Shown here piece by piece: positions 14,115 through 18,384 of a DNA stretch of 18,384 bases. Location: NCBI GenBank assembly GCA_020216655.1, contig JAIWNU010000014.1, forward strand, positions 1 to 18,384, written 5' to 3'. Source of the DNA: Treponema sp. (GTDB lineage: Bacteria; Spirochaetota; Spirochaetia; Treponematales; Breznakiellaceae). The notes under the pieces are model-generated. The model searched no databases. It was given only the letters and a program-made list of their open reading frames with translations, and had not been told where the DNA came from. The stretch's first letter is position 1. Each line of letters begins with the position of its first letter. Position numbers and translations under genes: made by a program.

Positions 14115-16572
14115 CACCCCCGAAAATTATAATTTTGATGTAGTAAAGGGCGGCTCCCGCAAGGAAGGCGCCCTCAGAGACAGCGCTCTCAAGGGCGGCG
14201 CCGATGCGCCGGTCCGGCTCTCCCTTACCGCAGTAAACTCCGGCGTGTTCCGCCTGCAGGGCCAGTCAGAACGCTGGAGCGGCGGCAGCGGCAGTATCGC
14301 CGGCCTCGCCTGGAACGGCTTTCCCGGGGAAGGGCCTTCCGGCTGTGTCTGCACCCTCGATGATGCTGGATCCTTGGACTTATCTGTAAACGGAACAAGT
14401 CTCCTTAAGGGAAGGGGCTTTGGCCTCTGCGGGCCCAAGTGGCTCCTCCGGTTTGAATACGACGAAGAAACAAAATTTTTTGGCCTGGGGGGCAAAAACC
14501 TGGGCTTTGAACTTTCGGGTAAGCGCACCCTGTTCTGGAACACGGACCTTTTTGCCGAGTTTGACTGGGCAGAAATCGCCGACTCCCGGGCGGATCCCCT
14601 CTACGCAAGCTTTCCGGTGCTGATAGGCCGCAAGCGGCCCGAGCCTGCTGGCGGCGTGACCATGAACATGCCCGAGCCTGCCACCTCGGCCGCCGCTAGC
14701 GGCACTGCTGCGCTCGCGCCTGAAGCGGCCGCCGCACCGCTCTGGTGGGCCATCGTTATGGATAACCCCTGGCCAGCCTTTATGAACCTGGGGGCCAGCG
14801 AAGGCATTTTTAACGCCGGTTCTACTCCCTTTAAGAAATACCTCTATCTCGGCGCACGAAACGGCGCTCCCGATATCTGGATCTTTGCAGAAACGGATCC
14901 AAAACGGCTTGTGCAGAAAATACAAACCCTGCAGGGCCGTTTTGCGTTACCGCCCCTCTGGGCTTTGGGCCACCACCAGTGCCGCTGGGGCTACCGGTCC
15001 TATGCGGACCTTAAGCGGATTGCGGACGAATACGAAAAACGGCAGATACCCAATGACGGCCTCTGGCTCGATATCGATTATATGGAAGGTTTCCGGGTCT
15101 TTACGGTAAACAAGGAACATTTTACCGATCCAGAACAGGAGATCGCTTCTCTCGCCGCCCGGGGCTACAAGGTGGTCCCCATACTGGACCCGGGGCTGCG
15201 GCGGGATGAGAACTTTCATCAATATAAAGAAGCAAAAGAGCGGGATATTCTCTGTAAGACCCCGGAAGGAAAGGACTATATCGGCTTTGTATGGCCCGGC
15301 TATACGGTATTCCCCGACTTTTCCCTGGAAGAAGGACGCCAGTGGTGGGCCGAAGAAGTCGCCCGGTTCACCAAACTGGGATTTGCAGGCTACTGGATCG
15401 ACATGAACGACCCCGCTACAGGATCGGTTCCTCTGGATGACATGCGGTTTAAGCGGGGAACCCTTCCCCACGATGCCTTCCACAACCAATACGCCCTCGG
15501 CATGGCTATGGCTACCCGGCAGGGTTTAGAAAAAGCCCGGCCCGATGAGCGGCCCTTTATCATTACCCGATCAGCCTATTTAGGAACCGCTCAATACAGC
15601 GGCATGTGGACCGGCGACAACGTGTCCAACAAGACCCACCTGGCGAAAAGTCTCCCCTTTAGCCTTAATCTTTCCGTTTCCGGTATGCCCTTTAACGGAC
15701 CGGATGTACCCGGTTTTGCGGGGGATGCCGACGGTTCCCTTATGGAAACTTGGTACAAGGCAGGATTTTTGTTCCCCTTCTTCCGGAACCACAATATAGC
15801 AGGGGCAAAGGACCAGGAACCCTGGACCAGAGGGAAAGGGACAGAAAAAATTGTGGCCGAATATATCAGGTCGCGGTACAAATTGCTTCCATATATATAC
15901 CAATTATGGATTGCCCAGGAAGAGCGGGGTGAGCCCGTACTGCGGCCCCTCTGGTACCACTGGCCCGAGACGGACTGGACAAGCTCCTGTGACGATGCAT
16001 ATACCCTGGGGGATTCGCTCCTTCATGCGCCCCTCTTGGATCCCGCAGCTAAGAGCCGTACAGTAAGGCTCCCCGCAGGGCAGTGGTTCGATTGGAAGGG
16101 CGGCCGCTATCTAAGAGGAGACCAGTCCTTTACCGTTCGCTGTGCCCGCAATGAAACACCCCTTTATTTCAGGTCTGGTTCGGTAATTCCGATGCTTCCG
16201 GGCCTGCGTACCACGAACGAAAAGGACCTGCGCCGTGTGGACCTATTCTTGGTAATGAGCAATGGTGACCAGGGAAAGTACCGTTATTGCGCCGATGACG
16301 GCCACAGCCTCTCCTACCGGGATGGCCTGCGGAGCGAACTGGAGCTCTCCTATGAAATGAAGGACGGCGTCCTCCAGCTTGAGGCTGCCGTGACCAATGC
16401 AGCCTATGGTCCTATCAACTACCGGATCATGGTGCCCAATACGGCGGGCATTGCCCGGGAGGGCCTCCGGCAGGTTCTACTGAACGGCCAGGTAATACCC
16501 CTTGTGTGGGAAAAACTGAGACTCGCCGGCAGGGAAAACAGGGTGCTTGCTAGCCAGGTGCTTCTGGCCTAG
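14092..16572 (+). CDS. GH31 family alpha-glucosidase
   Basis: An 826-residue glycoside hydrolase of family 31 that removes alpha-linked glucose or xylose from oligosaccharides. The barrel shows GLWLDIDYMEGF (323-334), the nucleophile D437 in WIDMNDP, the acid/base D509 in WTGDN, and FRNH (564-567) for the -1 site. The usual motif is DMNEP; here the fourth residue is Asp. No signal peptide, so it probably works in the cytoplasm on imported sugars, complementing surface pullulanase. The long frame begins at 14005 inside the ECF gene, but ATG 14092 (or 14074) is more likely; Shine-Dalgarno sites are poor at all three, suggesting translational coupling. An Ala-rich insert spans about residues 183-217. 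Confidence 0.9.
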   Translation: MIQYRKIDTPENYNFDVVKGGSRKEGALRDSALKGGADAPVRLSLTAVNSGVFRLQGQSERWSGGSGSIAGLAWNGFPGEGPSGCVCTLDDAGSLDLSVNGTSLLKGRGFGLCGPKWLLRFEYDEETKFFGLGGKNLGFELSGKRTLFWNTDLFAEFDWAEIADSRADPLYASFPVLIGRKRPEPAGGVTMNMPEPATSAAASGTAALAPEAAAAPLWWAIVMDNPWPAFMNLGASEGIFNAGSTPFKKYLYLGARNGAPDIWIFAETDPKRLVQKIQTLQGRFALPPLWALGHHQCRWGYRSYADLKRIADEYEKRQIPNDGLWLDIDYMEGFRVFTVNKEHFTDPEQEIASLAARGYKVVPILDPGLRRDENFHQYKEAKERDILCKTPEGKDYIGFVWPGYTVFPDFSLEEGRQWWAEEVARFTKLGFAGYWIDMNDPATGSVPLDDMRFKRGTLPHDAFHNQYALGMAMATRQGLEKARPDERPFIITRSAYLGTAQYSGMWTGDNVSNKTHLAKSLPFSLNLSVSGMPFNGPDVPGFAGDADGSLMETWYKAGFLFPFFRNHNIAGAKDQEPWTRGKGTEKIVAEYIRSRYKLLPYIYQLWIAQEERGEPVLRPLWYHWPETDWTSSCDDAYTLGDSLLHAPLLDPAAKSRTVRLPAGQWFDWKGGRYLRGDQSFTVRCARNETPLYFRSGSVIPMLPGLRTTNEKDLRRVDLFLVMSNGDQGKYRYCADDGHSLSYRDGLRSELELSYEMKDGVLQLEAAVTNAAYGPINYRIMVPNTAGIAREGLRQVLLNGQVIPLVWEKLRLAGRENRVLASQVLLA
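14638..14742 (+). other. Ala/Pro-rich low-complexity insert inside the GH31 gene
   Basis: Residues about 183-217 (with SAAASGTAALAPEAAAAP) interrupt the N-terminal beta-sandwich region between SFPVLIGRKRP and LWWAIVMDNPW, a position that is compact in other GH31 proteins as I recall them. It is in frame and keeps high GC. It resembles the insert in addB, and both contain CTGAAGCGGC in the coding strand. Confidence 0.5.
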
Positions 16573-16579
16573 GTTTTTC

Positions 16580-16607
16580 TTGCTTTTTGTTAAAGAAGGT
16601 TTAGAAT
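16580..16607 (+). promoter_or_regulatory. Possible promoter of the alcohol dehydrogenase gene
   Basis: TTGCTT (16580-16585, weak -35) and TAGAAT (16602-16607) are 16 bases apart. The ATG at 16618 comes 10 bases later, so the leader would be only about 4 bases. A GGGGTAAG just before the ATG could instead act as a weak ribosome-binding site. Confidence 0.35.
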
Positions 16608-16617
16608 TTGGGGTAAG

Positions 16618-17784
16618 ATGCAAATTTCGCACTTGCCCCTCCGAAAATTCGTAGCCCCTGAGTTCATTATTGGTGAACATGCACTTTCCAAATGCGCCGA
16701 TTATGTAGCTGTTTTCGGGGCAAAAAAGGCGCTTTTGGTAACCGATCCGGGGCTTGTGCAAGCCGGCTGGGTTAGCAAGGTAGAGCAGCACCTCAAGGAA
16801 CAGCATATTCACTTTGAACGGTTCGATGCGGTCAGTCCCAACCCTCGTGATACTGAGGTGAAGGATGGCGCTCTTTTGTACCGGAGAATGGGATGCGATA
16901 TGATCATCGCCATAGGCGGCGGGAGCCCTATAGATTGTGCCAAGGGTATCGGCATCGTAGTGTCGAATGGGGGCTCCATTTTAGATTATGAGGGGGTCGA
17001 CAAAATTGAGCGGCCTATCCCGCCGCTCCTTTGTATCCCCACAACCGCTGGCACCGGAGCTGATATTTCCCAGTTTGCGATAATTCTGGACAACGCCAGG
17101 AAGGTAAAAATCGCGATAATCAGCAAGGGGATAGTTCCCGATATCAGCCTTATCGATCCCTTGTGCACCGCTACCATGGATCCGGAGCTAACCGCAGCTA
17201 CCGGAATGGACGCCCTCACCCATGCATTCGAGGCCTATGTTTCAAATGCTTCAAGTCCTGTGACGGATATGCATGCCTTACAGGCTATCGAATACCTTTC
17301 TGAATACCTGCCCGGAGCTTATCAGCATCCTCTCGATATTTCTTATCGGTCTGGCGTTATGCTCGGCAGCCTCTTTGCGGGACTGGCTTTCTCCAATGAG
17401 AGCCTCGGTATTGTTCATGCCATGGCCCACGCCCTCGGCGGTCTTTTAGATCTGCCCCACGGCTTGTGTAATGCCCTGATACTTGAACATTCGGTGGCAT
17501 ACAATTTTTCTAGCTGCCCTGAGCGATACAGGACTATAGCCGAAAAGATTCTTAAAAAGTCCTTAGCCAGCGAATCGGACGAAACGGTCAGGAATTTACT
17601 CCAGTCTTATTTGGAAACCCTTCGCCGCAAACTAAACTTGGGGAATAAGATAGAAATAGCTGCTGTTGATGAACAGACCCTGGTCCAGTTAGCCCGTGTG
17701 GCATTGCGGGACCCCTGTGTGGTAACAAACCCAAGAACACCGAAGGAAGAAGAAATACAGGCCCTCTATGCCAAAATACTCTAA
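16618..17784 (+). CDS. Iron-containing alcohol dehydrogenase (group III)
   Basis: A 388-residue Fe-ADH that interconverts an alcohol and an aldehyde with NAD(P)H. GGGSPIDCAKG (100-110) binds the cofactor, PTTAGTGAD (141-149) is the second nucleotide-region motif, and the metal ligands are D198 and H202 (GMDALTHAFEAY), H267 (VHAMAH) and H281 (LPHG). In a fermenting spirochaete such enzymes reoxidise NADH by making ethanol or 1,2-propanediol; which one cannot be read. Other family members act on lactaldehyde, butanol or methanol. It stands alone after the GH31 gene by 45 bases and overlaps the histidine kinase start by 17 bases, so the two are probably cotranscribed. Confidence 0.9.
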   Translation: MQISHLPLRKFVAPEFIIGEHALSKCADYVAVFGAKKALLVTDPGLVQAGWVSKVEQHLKEQHIHFERFDAVSPNPRDTEVKDGALLYRRMGCDMIIAIGGGSPIDCAKGIGIVVSNGGSILDYEGVDKIERPIPPLLCIPTTAGTGADISQFAIILDNARKVKIAIISKGIVPDISLIDPLCTATMDPELTAATGMDALTHAFEAYVSNASSPVTDMHALQAIEYLSEYLPGAYQHPLDISYRSGVMLGSLFAGLAFSNESLGIVHAMAHALGGLLDLPHGLCNALILEHSVAYNFSSCPERYRTIAEKILKKSLASESDETVRNLLQSYLETLRRKLNLGNKIEIAAVDEQTLVQLARVALRDPCVVTNPRTPKEEEIQALYAKIL

Positions 17785-18384
17785 TGACGATTTTGATACA
17801 ATACGGGAACGCATTATTGGTCTCGGTGAACATTCGGGTCGAAAAAGCTATTATCCTGAACTTCAAAAGCGTATTGCAGAACTGGAAGAAAAACAACAGC
17901 TGCTCATGGACATGGTAAGAAGCCTGGAGGAAAAGGAAACACAGCTCGAGGAAGCCATAACCGAAAAGGAACTGGTTATTCAGGAACTGCATCATCGGAT
18001 AAAAAATAACTACCAGATAATTCAAAGCATTATGAGCTTAGGATTGCAAAATATCCGTAACCCCGAAGAAATGCAGATTTATATGAAAACCAGGGGCCGT
18101 ATCGAAGTAATGGCGAGAATGTATGTATTACAGCTGGAAAGGGTACAGTTTTCTGGGATTGCAGTCCGCGAGATCATTGAGCATGTTGCAGAATATTATG
18201 CATACAATAAAGAATCCACGAAATTCATTATTCAATATCAAAGCGACTTACAAAAAAAAATCAGTAGGCCCGCAAAGGAACCGGTGCTCAATATTGATGA
18301 TGCTCTATATTTTACTCTGATAATTAATGAGGTCCTGAGCAATTGTCTTGAGCATGCGGCAAAAGACAATCATGTGAATATATG
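17768..18384 (+). CDS. HisKA_2-type sensor histidine kinase, N-terminal part (runs off the window)
   Basis: 205 residues are visible with no stop. They start MPKYSNDDFD, then GLGEHSGRKSYYPELQ (18-33), a charged coiled coil (30-72), the H-box ELHHRIKNNYQ (73-83, H76 the likely phosphoacceptor), and an N-box INEVLSNCLEHA (186-197, N187, E188, N192) of the ATPase domain; the rest of the ATP lid lies outside. HisKA_2 kinases phosphorylate response regulators. There is no membrane segment and only about 70 residues before the H-box, so no PAS or other sensor domain is visible. It overlaps the alcohol dehydrogenase by 17 bases. Weak AGG 6 bases upstream; coupling likely. Confidence 0.85.
   Translation, partial: MPKYSNDDFDTIRERIIGLGEHSGRKSYYPELQKRIAELEEKQQLLMDMVRSLEEKETQLEEAITEKELVIQELHHRIKNNYQIIQSIMSLGLQNIRNPEEMQIYMKTRGRIEVMARMYVLQLERVQFSGIAVREIIEHVAEYYAYNKESTKFIIQYQSDLQKKISRPAKEPVLNIDDALYFTLIINEVLSNCLEHAAKDNHVNI

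Noticed and set aside
1..18384. CRISPR arrays, tRNA or rRNA genes, insertion sequences
   Set aside because: I saw no regularly spaced repeats, no cloverleaf-like tRNA sequence, and no transposase motifs or terminal inverted repeats.

Overview
The window is about 18.4 kb of densely coding bacterial DNA. Genes are packed in short operons and no gene-free stretch is longer than 165 bases. The coding style, a TTSS-free catabolic gene content and a sensor kinase with a GLGEHS...RKSYYPELQ N-terminus suggest a fairly GC-rich Treponema-like spirochaete from a plant-polysaccharide or gut habitat. That placement is an inference from remembered family members; no rRNA or marker gene is present to prove it.

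Left part (1-7023, minus strand): the 5' end of an AddA/UvrD-type helicase overlaps by 4 bases an AddB-like PD-(D/E)XK nuclease, forming a recombination or end-resection operon. Upstream of it, reading the same way, lies a hexuronate catabolism operon. Its order is a DeoR-family regulator, an SDR oxidoreductase (fructuronate reductase type), a UxaE tagaturonate epimerase and a cytoplasmic esterase. Together UxaE and the reductase would link galacturonate-derived tagaturonate to fructuronate and mannonate. The isomerase UxaC, the dehydratase UxuA and a recognisable KDG kinase are not in the window.

Middle (7024-9667, plus strand): an AT-rich MntA/HepT toxin-antitoxin pair with complete motifs (GSX10DXD and RX4HXY) and lower GC than its surroundings. 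It is followed by a membrane-anchored metallophosphoesterase of intermediate GC.

Right part (9668-18384, plus strand): an alpha-glucan block. A PfkB-family sugar kinase and a lipoprotein type I pullulanase form an operon that ends at a near-perfect intrinsic terminator (13438-13479). Next come an ECF-transporter S component and an overlapping GH31 alpha-glucosidase. Last are an iron-containing alcohol dehydrogenase and an overlapping, truncated HisKA_2 histidine kinase that runs off the window. Pullulanase would debranch glucan at the cell surface and GH31 would hydrolyse imported oligosaccharides inside.

The most unusual observation is in gene starts. Five genes (addB, the esterase, mntA, the PfkB kinase and the alcohol dehydrogenase) have a -10 hexamer only 6 to 10 bases before the start codon, usually with a -35 at the right spacing and no convincing Shine-Dalgarno sequence. 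This predicts leaderless or nearly leaderless mRNAs, while most other genes have clear AGGAG-type sites. In addition, the DeoR-type regulator has a consensus promoter (TTGACA-17-TATTAT) inside its longest reading frame, which suggests that the true start is a TTG codon downstream and that TTTCG-type operator boxes lie over the promoter.
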